Source: a bacterium
GTDB lineage: Bacteria; Gemmatimonadota; Glassbacteria; GWA2-58-10
Reading direction: 5' to 3'
NCBI GenBank assembly: GCA_021372515.1
Contig: JAJFUG010000216.1
Span: forward strand, 1 to 9,082
DNA length: 9,082 nt
Under the pieces are notes generated by a model that did no database searches, was not told where the DNA came from, and was given only the letters and a program-made list of their open reading frames with translations. A program made the position numbers and the translations under genes. Shown here in pieces: positions 1-7,846 of this stretch. How positions within the stretch are numbered: position 1 is the first letter of the stretch; each line of letters starts with the position of its first letter.

Positions 1-85
1 TATTTGCCCCTGTGCTTTATTGGGTCAAAAATAAGTCAGTCTCTGGCATTTGTCCACCGGTCCGCCCGGTGGCGGGACACGCAGA

Positions 86-1522
86 ATGAGCCGCAAAAAC
101 GAACAGGACATATTCGGCCTGCCGGATGAGCTGGGCGATGGACGGGTCTCGCCCCTGGCCGAGAGGATGCGCCCGCGCACCCTGGATGAGTTCGAGGGCC
201 AGGAGCATATCCTGGGGCCGGAGGGGGTGCTGCGCCGGATGATACAGAGCGACCGCATCCGCTCGATGATTTTCTGGGGCCCCCCGGGCAGCGGCAAGAC
301 CACCCTGGCCGGGATAATCGCCGGACAGACCGGCTCGGCGTTCGAGCACTACAGCGCGGTCACCTGCGGGGTGGCGCAGATCAAGGCCGCGGTGGCCGAG
401 GCCGCCGAGCGCCTGAGGCTCCAGCGCCGCCGCACGCTCCTGTTTCTGGATGAAATCCACCGGTTCAACAAGGCGCAGCAGGACGCCCTTCTGCCGCACG
501 TGGAAAACGGCATAATCACCCTGATCGGGGCCACCACCGAGAACCCCTCGTTCGAGGTGAACAGCGCCCTGCTCAGCCGGGTCAAGGTGTTCGTGCTGAA
601 GCGCCTGGAGACCGAAAACCTGGGCCGCATTGTCGACCGCGCCCTGGCCGACAGCGAGCGCGGGCTTGGAGCGCTGGGCCTGAGCCTGGAGCCCGGGGCG
701 CGGCAGTTCCTGCTGGAGGCCTCGGACGGGGATGCACGGGTGGCGCTCTCGGCGCTGGATATGGCGTCCGCTTTCATCGAAAGCGGCACCGGCGGCAAGA
801 GCCTGGACAAGGAGACCATCTCCCAGGCCCTGCAGCGCCGCATGCTCCAGTACGACCGTCAGGGCGACCAGCACTATGATGTCATCTCGGCGTTCATCAA
901 GAGCCTGCGCGGCTCCAACCCGGATGCCGCGCTCTACTACATGGCCCGCATGCTTGAGGCCGGCGAGGACCCGCTGTTCATCCTGCGGCGGATGATAATC
1001 TTCGCCTCGGAGGACATCGGCAACGCCGACCCGCAGGCCCTGCCCCTGGCCGTGGCCGCGCACAAGGCGGTGAGCGTGATCGGCCTGCCCGAGGGCGCGA
1101 TCCCGCTGAGCCAGGCCGTGACCTACCTGGCCTGCGCCCCCAAGAGCAACGCCAGCTACCTGGCCCTGCACAAGGCCCAGGAGGCGGCCCGCCAGCACCT
1201 GAGCGCCCCGGTGCCCCTGCACCTGCGCAACGCCGCCACCGCCCTGATGAAAGCCCTGGGCTATCACAAGAATTACAAGTACCCGCACGATTTCCCCTTC
1301 CATTTCACGGCCCAGCAGTACCTGCCGGATGGCCTGGAGGACCTGCGTTTCTACGAGCCCACCACCCTGGGGCAGGAAAAGGAGATCGCCCGCCGCCTCG
1401 ACTGGTACCGCCGTCACGGTGGAGCGCCCGGCGGCGCAGGCGCACCCGGGGTCCCGGCGGCCGGGGAAAACGCGGGTGACACGGACAAGAGCGAGGACAG
1501 CAGCGAGGAGACGAGACAGTGA
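86..1522 (+). CDS. rarA: Replication-associated recombination protein A (RarA/MgsA), AAA+ ATPase
   Basis: AAA+ ATPase of the clamp-loader-related RarA/MgsA/WRNIP1 family, which acts on DNA at stalled replication forks and single-strand/double-strand junctions. Residues from ATG 86 (478 aa): the LAERMRP segment near residue 24 is typical of the family start. Walker A GPPGSGKTT is at 65-73, Walker B LLFLDEIHRF at 118-127, sensor 1 in IGATTENPSFE at 147-157, the probable arginine finger Arg165 in ALLSR, and sensor 2 Arg218 in SDGDARVAL. The C-terminal tetramerisation region follows, with KSLRGSNPDAALYYMARML at 272-290 and ASEDIGNADP at 307-316. A TTG at 50 is in frame but lacks a Shine-Dalgarno sequence and would add a Gly/Pro-rich leader, so ATG 86 is preferred. 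After about residue 445 the family match ends in a Gly/Ala/Pro then Asp/Glu/Ser-rich tail of about 33 residues, probably disordered. It heads the operon and its stop overlaps the next start (GTGA). Confidence 0.96.
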   Translation: MSRKNEQDIFGLPDELGDGRVSPLAERMRPRTLDEFEGQEHILGPEGVLRRMIQSDRIRSMIFWGPPGSGKTTLAGIIAGQTGSAFEHYSAVTCGVAQIKAAVAEAAERLRLQRRRTLLFLDEIHRFNKAQQDALLPHVENGIITLIGATTENPSFEVNSALLSRVKVFVLKRLETENLGRIVDRALADSERGLGALGLSLEPGARQFLLEASDGDARVALSALDMASAFIESGTGGKSLDKETISQALQRRMLQYDRQGDQHYDVISAFIKSLRGSNPDAALYYMARMLEAGEDPLFILRRMIIFASEDIGNADPQALPLAVAAHKAVSVIGLPEGAIPLSQAVTYLACAPKSNASYLALHKAQEAARQHLSAPVPLHLRNAATALMKALGYHKNYKYPHDFPFHFTAQQYLPDGLEDLRFYEPTTLGQEKEIARRLDWYRRHGGAPGGAGAPGVPAAGENAGDTDKSEDSSEETRQ

Positions 1523-3462
1523 CTTTGATCAGCTTTGTGGATATCTGCCGCAGTTTCGGTGGGCACACGGTGTTCGAGCCGGTGACCGGGCTCATCCGCG
1601 CCGGCGACCGGGTGGGCGTGGTGGGGCCCAACGGGGCTGGCAAGACCACTTTCTGCCGTATCCTGGCCGGGCTGGATGCCCCGGACAGCGGCCAGGTGCA
1701 TGCCGAAAAGAACCTCAGCCTGCGCTACATGGAGCAGGAGGTGGACACCGGCTCGGCGCGCAGCGTGCTGGAGGAGCTGCTGGCCACCGCGGGCGAGGTG
1801 CGCGAGCTGGAGAACCGCATCCACCAGTTCCAGGCCCGCCTGGAGCGGGGCGAGACACCCAACGAGGACGAGCTGCACCGCTACGGCTCGACTCTGGAGC
1901 GTTTCGAGCGCCTGGAGGGCTACAGCCTGCGCGCGCGGGCGGAAAAGATGTTAGTCGGCCTGGGCCTGGGCGAGGCTACCTTCGGCCAGAGCCTGGCGAG
2001 CCTCTCCGGCGGCCAGAGAAGCCGTCTGGCCCTGGCCCGCTGCCTGCTGGCCGAGCCGGACATCCTGTTCCTGGACGAGCCCACCAACCACCTGGACCTC
2101 AGGGCCATCGAGTTCCTGGAGGGTTTCCTGGCCGAGACCCGCTCCACGGTGGTAGTGATCTCGCACGACCGCGCTTTCCTGAACAACGTCACCAACCGCA
2201 CCATCGAGATACTGGACCGCAAGGTCACGCTGTTCGGGGGCAACTACGACGCTTACGCCCAGTGGGCCGCGGCCGAGGCCGAGCGCGCCGAGCGCACCCT
2301 GGCCAACTACGAGCGCAAGGTGGACCAGCTCCAGGACTACATCCGGCGCAACATCTACGGCCAGAAAAGCCGTCAGGCCCAGAGCCGCCGCAAGATGCTC
2401 GACCGGATGGATCCGCCGCCCGAGGTGCGGCGGGGACGCAGCGCCCCGCGCTGGCAGATCCAGGTGGCCGACCAGTCCGGCTCGCTGGTGCTGGAGGCCA
2501 AGGGGCTGGCCAAGGGCTGGGACGGCGGCGCGCCGCTGTTCGAGGATTTGGACCTGACCCTGATGCGCGGCGACAGCCTGGCCGTGATCGGCGACAACGG
2601 CACCGGCAAATCCACCCTGCTGCAGATTCTGGCCGGCAAGCTCGCCTCCGATTCCGGGCGCCTGAGCTGGGGCAAGGATGTCAGCCTGGCCGTGCTGCCC
2701 CAGCACGTGGAGCGCCCCTCCGACAACCGCCGGGTGCTGGATTACATGTCCAGCCACGCCCCGGACCTGACCCTGGGCCAGTTGCGCGGCTACCTGGCGC
2801 GGTTCCTGTTCCGCGGCGAGCAGGTGGAGCAGAGCGTGGGCACGTTGAGCGAGGGCGAGTTCCGCCGCCTGGTCCTGGCCGGGCTGATCTACTCCCGGGC
2901 CAACCTTCTGCTGCTGGACGAGCCCACCAACCACCTGGACATCTACAGCCGCGAGGCGCTCCAGGAGGCCCTGGCCGAGTACCCCGGCACCCTGGTCATG
3001 ATCACCCACGACCGCGACCTGTTGGCCGGCTTGGCCACCCGCGTGCTTGAGTTCGTCTCCGGGGCGCGCCTGGGCGGGGGTTTGGACAAAACAGTTGAAT
3101 ACGACGGGGATTATTCTTATTATAAGTCCAAGCGCGATGAGCTTGAAAAGGCCCTGGCCGCACCACCTCCGGCCGCGGCCAAGCCGGCCGCCCCGGCGGC
3201 GGAGACAGCCCGTCAGGAGCAGACAGCCAAATCCGGCCTGAGCAAGAACGCGCTGCAGAAAATTCGCGAGCGGCGAGAGAAGATCGAGGCCGAGATCGCC
3301 GCCCTGGAGGAACGTAAAACCGCCCTGGAGCACCGTCTCGGCGACCCTCAGACCTACCGTCAGGAGGGCCTGGCCGTCTCTCTGGCCAGCGAGATGGAAA
3401 CTCTCAAGGCTGGGATAGATAAAGCTTACGAGGAGTGGGAACAGCTTCTTGAGCATGATTGA
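1519..3462 (+). CDS. ABC-F family ATPase, Uup-like, with C-terminal coiled coil
   Basis: Duplicated ABC ATPase without membrane segments, 647 aa. ABC-F proteins bind the ribosomal E site and act on stalled or slow translation; Uup is also linked to DNA stability. Domain 1: Walker A GPNGAGKTT 36-44, signature LSGGQRSRL 162-170, Walker B LFLDEPTNHLDL 183-194, H-loop SHDR 215-218. The charged linker, about 243-318 and including RRNIYGQKSRQAQSRRK, corresponds to the tRNA-contacting arm. Domain 2: Walker A GDNGTGKST 358-366, signature LSEGEFRRL 443-451, Walker B LLLLDEPTNHLDI 463-475, H-loop THDR 496-499. An Ala/Pro linker (about 548-570) leads to a Lys/Glu-rich coiled coil at about 573-645, as in Uup, whose coiled coil binds DNA. 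The second signature has Glu where Gly is usual. GTG at 1519 is supported by AGGAG at 1506-1510, eight bases upstream, and overlaps the rarA stop by 4 bp. EttA lacks such a tail, so Uup is the nearer model, but the exact subfamily is unsettled. Confidence 0.93.
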   Translation: MTLISFVDICRSFGGHTVFEPVTGLIRAGDRVGVVGPNGAGKTTFCRILAGLDAPDSGQVHAEKNLSLRYMEQEVDTGSARSVLEELLATAGEVRELENRIHQFQARLERGETPNEDELHRYGSTLERFERLEGYSLRARAEKMLVGLGLGEATFGQSLASLSGGQRSRLALARCLLAEPDILFLDEPTNHLDLRAIEFLEGFLAETRSTVVVISHDRAFLNNVTNRTIEILDRKVTLFGGNYDAYAQWAAAEAERAERTLANYERKVDQLQDYIRRNIYGQKSRQAQSRRKMLDRMDPPPEVRRGRSAPRWQIQVADQSGSLVLEAKGLAKGWDGGAPLFEDLDLTLMRGDSLAVIGDNGTGKSTLLQILAGKLASDSGRLSWGKDVSLAVLPQHVERPSDNRRVLDYMSSHAPDLTLGQLRGYLARFLFRGEQVEQSVGTLSEGEFRRLVLAGLIYSRANLLLLDEPTNHLDIYSREALQEALAEYPGTLVMITHDRDLLAGLATRVLEFVSGARLGGGLDKTVEYDGDYSYYKSKRDELEKALAAPPPAAAKPAAPAAETARQEQTAKSGLSKNALQKIRERREKIEAEIAALEERKTALEHRLGDPQTYRQEGLAVSLASEMETLKAGIDKAYEEWEQLLEHD

Positions 3463-4744
3463 TATCAACCAGACCCCGCAGAAAGCCGTGTTGTTCGGCA
3501 TGGAGCGCACGGACAGCCACCTCTGGGGCGACAGCCCCCTCGAGGAGTTGGAGCGCCTGGCCGACACCGCCGGTGCTGAGGTGGTGGGACGGGTCACGCA
3601 GCGCTTTCGCGGGGTCGACTCGACAACTTATATCGGAAGCGGCAAGGCCGAGGAAGTCCGCGACCTTATCCAGCAGCACGAGGCGGACATCGCCATATTC
3701 GACGATGACCTCTCGCCCAGCCAGGCGCGCAACCTGGAGGACCTGTTCGAGGTGCAGGTGCTGGACCGCTCCGAGCTGATCCTCGACATCTTCGCCCACA
3801 ACGCCCGCACGGTCGAGGCCCGCCTTCAGGTGGAACTGGCCCAGCTCGAATACCTGCTGCCGCGGCTCAAACGGATGTGGGTGCACCTGTCGCGCATCCG
3901 CGGCGGCATCGGCCTGCGCGGCCCGGGCGAGACCCAGCTCGAAACCGACCGCCGGATCATCCAGCGCAAGATCGCCGACCTCAAGCACAAGCTCGTGCGT
4001 ATCGAGAACCAGCACGCCGTGCGGCGCTCTGCCCGCGAGAAACTGTTCAACCTGGCCCTGGTCGGCTACACCAACGCCGGCAAGAGTTCGCTGCTGCACG
4101 CCCTGTCCGGGGCCGATATCCTGGTGCGCGACCAGCTTTTCTCCACATTGGACACCACCACGCGACGGGTGGGCCTGGAGGGTGGGCGCGAGGTGCTGCT
4201 CACCGACACGGTGGGTTTTATCAACCACCTGCCGCATCACCTGGTGGCCTCGTTCAAGGCCACGCTGCACGAGGTGGCCGAGGCGGACCACCTTCTGCTG
4301 GTGGTGGATGTGGCGAGCCCCCACTTCTCCGAGCGCATCACGGTGGTGAACAAGGTGCTGGGCCAGATCGGGGCGGGAGAGATCGAGCGCACCCTGGTGT
4401 TCAACAAGGTGGACCGCGTGGCCGAGCGCCACAACGTGTTCGAGATCGCGGAGCAGCACCCCGGCGCGGTGTTCAGCTCGGCCGCGCGCGGCGACAGCGG
4501 CGTGCGCCACCTGCGCGACAAGCTCCTGGAGATAGTCCGGCGCACCGAGGCCGAGTTCTCCATCGACCTGCGCCCGGAGGAGGGCCGTCTGGCAGCCAGC
4601 CTTCACGAGCAGGGCCACGTGCTGGAGCGCCGCAGCGATGACAGCCGCCTGACCCTGCGGGTGCGGATGCGCCGCTCCCTGATCGAGCGCCTTCTGGCCG
4701 ACAGCCCGCACACAATCACCTACCACGGAGGCGACATTGATTAG
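3455..4744 (+). CDS. hflX: GTPase HflX
   Basis: Ribosome-associated GTPase that splits 70S and 50S complexes under heat and other stress. Length is about 429 aa, close to E. coli HflX (426). The N-terminal HflX domain shows [10 protein letters not shown] at about 59-68 and the [10 protein letters not shown]-like stretch [11 protein letters not shown] helical linker ends in the family hallmark [12 protein letters not shown] at about 156-167. The G domain follows: G1 GYTNAGKSS about 204-212, switch I with the threonine run TLDTTTRR about 231-238, G3 DTVGF about 251-255, G4 NKVD about 317-320, and SSAA (G5) about 341-344. A short C-terminal domain closes it. ATG 3455 overlaps the ABC-F stop by 8 bp. 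An in-frame TTG at 3449 adds two residues and sits better relative to AGGAG at 3431-3435 and GGGA at 3437-3440, so the exact start is uncertain. Its place beside an ABC-F gene puts two ribosome-acting NTPases in one transcript. Confidence 0.96.
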   Translation: MIDINQTPQKAVLFGMERTDSHLWGDSPLEELERLADTAGAEVVGRVTQRFRGVDSTTYIGSGKAEEVRDLIQQHEADIAIFDDDLSPSQARNLEDLFEVQVLDRSELILDIFAHNARTVEARLQVELAQLEYLLPRLKRMWVHLSRIRGGIGLRGPGETQLETDRRIIQRKIADLKHKLVRIENQHAVRRSAREKLFNLALVGYTNAGKSSLLHALSGADILVRDQLFSTLDTTTRRVGLEGGREVLLTDTVGFINHLPHHLVASFKATLHEVAEADHLLLVVDVASPHFSERITVVNKVLGQIGAGEIERTLVFNKVDRVAERHNVFEIAEQHPGAVFSSAARGDSGVRHLRDKLLEIVRRTEAEFSIDLRPEEGRLAASLHEQGHVLERRSDDSRLTLRVRMRRSLIERLLADSPHTITYHGGDID

Positions 4745-5450
4745 ACTGGGCGTGAACGTGGACCACGTGGCTACGCTGCGTCAGGCCCGCCGCACGGTGG
4801 AGCCCGACCCGGTCTGGGCCGCGGCCCTGGCCGAGCTGGCAGGCGCCGACCAGATCACTGTGCACCTGCGCGAGGACCGCCGTCATATCCAGGACCGCGA
4901 CGTGGAAGTTCTGCGCCGCACGGTGCGCACCCGGCTAAACCTGGAGATGGGCGCCAGCGAGGAGATCACCGCCATCGCCCTGGCCCTGCACCCCGACCAG
5001 GCCACCCTGGTCCCGGAAAAACGCCAGGAGGTCACCACCGAGGGCGGGCTGGATGTGGCCAAGCACCGGGCCAAGTTAGCCGATGTGATCGCCCGGCTCA
5101 AGGGCGCCGGCATCCGGGTCAGCCTGTTCATCGACCCGGAGATCAAGGTCACCGGGCTTTCCGCCGCGGTCGGGGCGGATGCGGTCGAGTTCCACACCGG
5201 GGCCTACGCCAACGCCGTGGGGCCGGAGGCGGTCGAGCGGGAACTGACCAAACTGTCTGCCGCCGCTGAACTGGCTGCCTCGCGCGGTTTGGCGGTCTAC
5301 GCCGGGCACGGGCTCAACTACTGGAACATCACCGCCGCGCTGGCCATCCCGGCCCTGGAGGAGGTCAACATCGGACATTCCATAATCAGCCGCGCGGTGC
5401 TGGTCGGCCTGGAGCGCGCGGTGCGCGAGATGAAAGAGCTGCTCAAGTAG
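4737..5450 (+). CDS. pdxJ: Pyridoxine 5'-phosphate synthase PdxJ
   Basis: Cytoplasmic TIM-barrel enzyme of the DXP-dependent vitamin B6 pathway. It condenses 1-deoxy-D-xylulose 5-phosphate with 3-amino-2-oxopropyl phosphate to give pyridoxine 5'-phosphate. The protein is 237 aa (E. coli 243) and complete: [15 protein letters not shown] at 4-18, [15 protein letters not shown] at 37-51, NLEMG at 68-72, HTGAYA at 153-158, GHGLNYWN at 190-197 and EVNIGHSII at 209-217. His43, Glu70 and His191 align at a constant offset of two with the E. coli catalytic residues His45, Glu72 and His193, so the enzyme should be active. The start is TTG at 4737, backed by GGAGG at 4727-4731 five bases upstream. It overlaps the hflX stop by 8 bp, so expression is probably coupled. 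The partner pdxA is not in this window. Confidence 0.97.
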   Translation: MIRLGVNVDHVATLRQARRTVEPDPVWAAALAELAGADQITVHLREDRRHIQDRDVEVLRRTVRTRLNLEMGASEEITAIALALHPDQATLVPEKRQEVTTEGGLDVAKHRAKLADVIARLKGAGIRVSLFIDPEIKVTGLSAAVGADAVEFHTGAYANAVGPEAVERELTKLSAAAELAASRGLAVYAGHGLNYWNITAALAIPALEEVNIGHSIISRAVLVGLERAVREMKELLK

Positions 5451-5460
5451 GGTGAGGGCG

Positions 5461-6078
5461 ATGGGACAGTTTGACGCACTGGCGAAAGAGCTGAAAGCCG
5501 AGATCAAGCGGCGGTACGCGGGTAAGCGCCTGGAGTTGCACATCAATTCGGTGGCCCAGTTCGCGCGCAAGGCGGCGGCCAGGATCGCCCCGGCGAACGA
5601 CATCCCGGACAAGGTCTACATCGCGGGCCTGGCCCACGATCTGTACAAGGGTTTCAGCCAGAAAGAGCTGCGCGATTACATCCTGGCCCAGTCCGTGCCC
5701 CTGGACAGCGAGACCTGGCGTCTGGGCGGCGGCCTTCTTCACGGCCCCGCGGCGGCGCATTACCTGCGCTCTGTCCTGGGTGTGACCGACAACGACATCC
5801 TGGATGCCGTGTTCTACCACACGACCAGCCATCCCGAGGCCGGCCTGGTGGAGAAAATCATGTTCTGCGCCGATTATCTCGAACCCAACCGTCCCCAGCG
5901 CGCCGAGGAGAGCGATGTGCGCGCCCTGGGCCGGCGGGTGGTCAAGGCGCTGGATGAGGTCTACCACGAGGTGCTGGGCCGCAAGCTGATCTATACCGTG
6001 GGCAAGGGTCGTCCCCTGCATTCCAACGGCGTGGCGGCCTGGAACGCGGTGAGTCTCAACGGGCGGGACAAGAAGTGA
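5461..6078 (+). CDS. yqeK: HD-domain hydrolase, YqeK family (probable symmetrical Ap4A hydrolase)
   Basis: HD-superfamily metal-dependent phosphohydrolase of 205 aa. YqeK proteins of Gram-positive bacteria cleave diadenosine tetraphosphate symmetrically to two ADP; the activity here is inferred from family. Metal-ligand positions visible: His27 in LELHINSV, His59-Asp60 in AGLAHDLYK, His94 in LLHGPAAAHYL, His120 in FYHTTSHPEAG, and Asp138 in FCADYLEPNR. The ADYLEPNR block and HTT motif separate YqeK from generic HD proteins. The C-terminal tail after about residue 180 is polar and slightly extended. ATG 5461 is chosen because the G-rich run at 5449-5457 (AGGGTGAGG) gives a ribosome site close upstream; an in-frame GTG at 5452 would add three residues and would lack it. 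The gene begins 10 bp after the pdxJ stop and is probably the last member of that operon, since a 100 bp gap follows. Confidence 0.87.
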   Translation: MGQFDALAKELKAEIKRRYAGKRLELHINSVAQFARKAAARIAPANDIPDKVYIAGLAHDLYKGFSQKELRDYILAQSVPLDSETWRLGGGLLHGPAAAHYLRSVLGVTDNDILDAVFYHTTSHPEAGLVEKIMFCADYLEPNRPQRAEESDVRALGRRVVKALDEVYHEVLGRKLIYTVGKGRPLHSNGVAAWNAVSLNGRDKK

Positions 6079-6093
6079 GCGCTTACAAAACTG

Positions 6094-6123
6094 TTGCTCT
6101 CTTGCGCCCGGACCTGCTATTTT
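6094..6123 (+). promoter_or_regulatory. Possible sigma70-type promoter for the LytR_C gene
   Basis: In the 100 bp gap after yqeK, TTGCTC (6094-6099) and TATTTT (6118-6123) are separated by 18 bases. This is the only gap of such size within the high-GC gene run and is locally richer in A/T. The match is moderate and there is no transcription evidence. No terminator hairpin is seen after yqeK, so read-through remains possible. Confidence 0.3.
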
Positions 6124-6178
6124 CAGGGCAGGGAAAGTCAATTCCGGCAGTCTCCACCCCTCACAGCATGGCCCGAAA

Positions 6179-6856
6179 ATGCCCAGCCGCCCCTACAGCC
6201 GCAACCGGCGCGAACACCTGAAGAACCTGCGCAAGTCGCGCAAGGGACAGGCGGTCGAGACCAACCGACGCACCCTGAGTGCGGCTGCGCCGCGACGGGG
6301 CAAGCCGCTGGTGACGCTCAAGGGCCTTCTTACCAGCCTGGCCCTCGTGGCCGCGCTGGCCGTGCTGGTGCTGTTCATGACCTCGGCCTGGCTGCAGTAC
6401 CGCGAGAGCGCCCTGGCCCAGAAAGCCAGCCAGGAGCAGGCCGCCCAGGCTGTCGTGCCGGGGCAGAACCTGGCCCTGCCGCCGGTCGACCCGGCCACGG
6501 TGGAGGTGCGGGTCCTGAACGGCTGCGGCGAGCCGGGGGCCGGGCGCGATATGACCACCCGTTTGCGCGACCTGCGCTTCGATGTGGTCAGCGCGGCCAA
6601 CGCTGATAATTTCGACTACGAGAACACCCTGGTGGTGAACCACACCGAGCGCCCCGAGGTGGGCCTGGCCGTGGCCAACTCCCTGGGCTGCACCCACCTG
6701 ACCAGCCAGCCGGATGAGATGGCCCTGGTGGATGTCACCGTGATCCTCGGCCGCGACTGGTCGAGCTATGTCACTCCCCCACAGCCGGAAACTCCCCCCC
6801 CGGTAACCATCAAGAGCATTGTGGCACGCGCGCGTTCTATAATCGGACTACAATAG
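6179..6856 (+). CDS. Single-pass membrane protein with LytR C-terminal (LytR_C) domain
   Basis: 225 aa protein. The N-terminus (1-47) is highly basic (RPYSRNRREHLKNLRKSRK) and presumably cytoplasmic. One hydrophobic helix spans about 49-70, so the rest should lie outside the inner membrane. A Gln/Ala-rich stalk leads to a LytR_C-type domain at about 107-194: VEVRVLNGCGEPGAGRDM (108-125), the FDVVSAANADNFDYENTLVV block (134-153), and the closing DVTVILGRDW (185-194). The LytR_C fold usually follows a LytR-CpsA-Psr catalytic domain; that catalytic domain is absent here, so a cell-envelope role is likely but not an LCP transferase activity. A proline-rich stretch (TPPQPETPPP) precedes a short amphipathic C-terminus. 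No clear Shine-Dalgarno sequence lies before ATG 6179, and no other in-frame start occurs between 6122 and 6178. Stand-alone LytR_C proteins are often seen near yqeK, in agreement with this position. Confidence 0.8.
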   Translation: MPSRPYSRNRREHLKNLRKSRKGQAVETNRRTLSAAAPRRGKPLVTLKGLLTSLALVAALAVLVLFMTSAWLQYRESALAQKASQEQAAQAVVPGQNLALPPVDPATVEVRVLNGCGEPGAGRDMTTRLRDLRFDVVSAANADNFDYENTLVVNHTERPEVGLAVANSLGCTHLTSQPDEMALVDVTVILGRDWSSYVTPPQPETPPPVTIKSIVARARSIIGLQ

Positions 6857-6883
6857 ATTTCACAGATGACGGGAGAAACCAGC

Positions 6884-7789
6884 ATGGACCGCAAGCCGGT
6901 GGTGGTGATCGGCAGCTCGAACATGGACCTGGTGATCAAATCCGGCCGTATCCCCAGGCCGGGCGAGACTATCCTTGGCGGCGAGTTCGCCATGATCGCC
7001 GGGGGCAAGGGCGCCAATCAGGCCGTGGCCGCGGCCCGTCTGGGCGCCCAGGTGTATTTTGTGGCCCGGGTGGGAAAGGACGCTTTCGGGGCCAAAATGC
7101 TGGAGAATTTCACGCGGGACGGTATCCGCACGGACTACGTGGTGCAGGATGAGAGCGCCGCCTCTGGCGTGGCCATTATCGTGGTGGACCGGCACGGCGA
7201 GAATATAATCGTGGTGGCGGCCGGGGCGAATGCAAAGCTCTGTCCGGCGGACATCGACGCCGCCGAGGCGGTGATCGCCAAGGCCGACAGTGTCCTTTTA
7301 CAGCTCGAAATCCCGCTGGAAACAGTCGAGCGCGCGGTTGAGATCGCGGGACGGCACGGCACCCGGGTGATCCTCGACCCGGCCCCGGCGCGCGAGCTGC
7401 CAGATAAGCTTCTGGCCGGGGTGAGCCTCATCACGCCCAACGAGACCGAGGCGGAACTGCTGACCGGTATCTCCGGCGCGGATGAGCCAAGCTGCACGGC
7501 CCAGGCCGAGGCGCTCAAAGCCCGCGGGGTGGCCACGGTGCTGGTGACTCGTGGCAAGCAGGGCGTGCTCTGCCGGGACAGCGCCGGAGTGCGCTCTTTC
7601 CCCACGGTTCCGGTCCAGTCCGTGGACAGCACCGCGGCCGGGGACTGTTTCAACGGCGCTCTGGGCGCGGCCCTGGCGCGCGGGGAAAGCCTGGAGAAGG
7701 CCATTGCCTTCGCCTGCCGCGCGGCGGCGCTCTCCACCACCAGATTGGGGGCGCAGGACAGTTTGCCGACAGTGAAAGAGCTAACTTGA
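6884..7789 (+). CDS. rbsK: Ribokinase (PfkB family)
   Basis: Cytoplasmic sugar kinase of 301 aa (E. coli RbsK 309) that phosphorylates D-ribose at O5 using ATP, feeding the pentose phosphate pathway. Sugar-contact residues appear in SSNMDLV (Asn13, Asp15) and in the PfkB signature 1 region GGKGANQAVAAARLG (40-54). Glu142 in LQLEIP and Asn186 in TPNETEAELLTG match ribokinase positions. Signature 2 is DSTAAGDCFNGAL (248-260), with Asp254 the probable catalytic base and the AAGD anion hole. These ribose-type motifs favour ribokinase over fructokinase or adenosine kinase, though substrate is not proven. The start at ATG 6884 has GGGAG at 6871-6875 eight bases upstream; an in-frame ATG at 6866 lies before this site and is rejected. 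No ribose transporter or regulator is adjacent. It is the last high-GC gene before the compositional break. Confidence 0.93.
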   Translation: MDRKPVVVIGSSNMDLVIKSGRIPRPGETILGGEFAMIAGGKGANQAVAAARLGAQVYFVARVGKDAFGAKMLENFTRDGIRTDYVVQDESAASGVAIIVVDRHGENIIVVAAGANAKLCPADIDAAEAVIAKADSVLLQLEIPLETVERAVEIAGRHGTRVILDPAPARELPDKLLAGVSLITPNETEAELLTGISGADEPSCTAQAEALKARGVATVLVTRGKQGVLCRDSAGVRSFPTVPVQSVDSTAAGDCFNGALGAALARGESLEKAIAFACRAAALSTTRLGAQDSLPTVKELT

Positions 7790-7814
7790 AATTGCCTAAG
7801 GTATTAATTATATT
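7786..7814 (+). promoter_or_regulatory. Promoter for the AT-rich DUF6338-like gene
   Basis: TTGAAA (7786-7791) and TATATT (7809-7814) each match the sigma70 consensus at five of six positions and are spaced by exactly 17 bases. The -35 box contains the rbsK stop codon (TGA, 7787-7789). Transcription would begin near 7821, giving a leader of about 25 bases. This is the best promoter match I see in the window and suggests the downstream pair is expressed independently of rbsK. Confidence 0.55.
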
Positions 7815-7846
7815 AAAGTAAGCTTTCTTTTTAGACAGAAGATAAT

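Noticed and set aside
4-33. Promoter upstream of rarA (TTGCCC with an AT-rich segment about 17 bases later)
   Set aside because: The -10 region (AAAAAT or AAAATA) is a poor match, and the region upstream is cut by the window edge, so it cannot be judged.
17-1417. 466-codon open frame on the minus strand opposite rarA
   Set aside because: GC-rich antisense shadow: its protein is low-complexity Gly/Ala/Leu/Gln/Arg without motifs, while the plus strand carries an unmistakable AAA+ protein.
1329-3050. 573-codon plus-strand frame overlapping rarA and the ABC-F gene
   Set aside because: Out-of-frame shadow made of Gly/Ala/Pro/Arg; the true frame has all Walker and signature motifs.
1951-3597. 548-codon open frame on the minus strand opposite the ABC-F gene
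   Set aside because: Antisense shadow of a motif-complete ABC-F gene; the composition is Gly/Gln/Val/Leu-biased and no domain is recognisable.
3404-4726. 440-codon open frame on the minus strand opposite hflX
   Set aside because: Same GC-skew effect; HflX motifs are intact on the plus strand.
7812-7832. Terminator after rbsK (AAAG-TAAG-CTTT followed by T-rich sequence)
   Set aside because: The stem is only four weak A-T-rich pairs and lies within the presumed leader of the next gene; too unstable to call.
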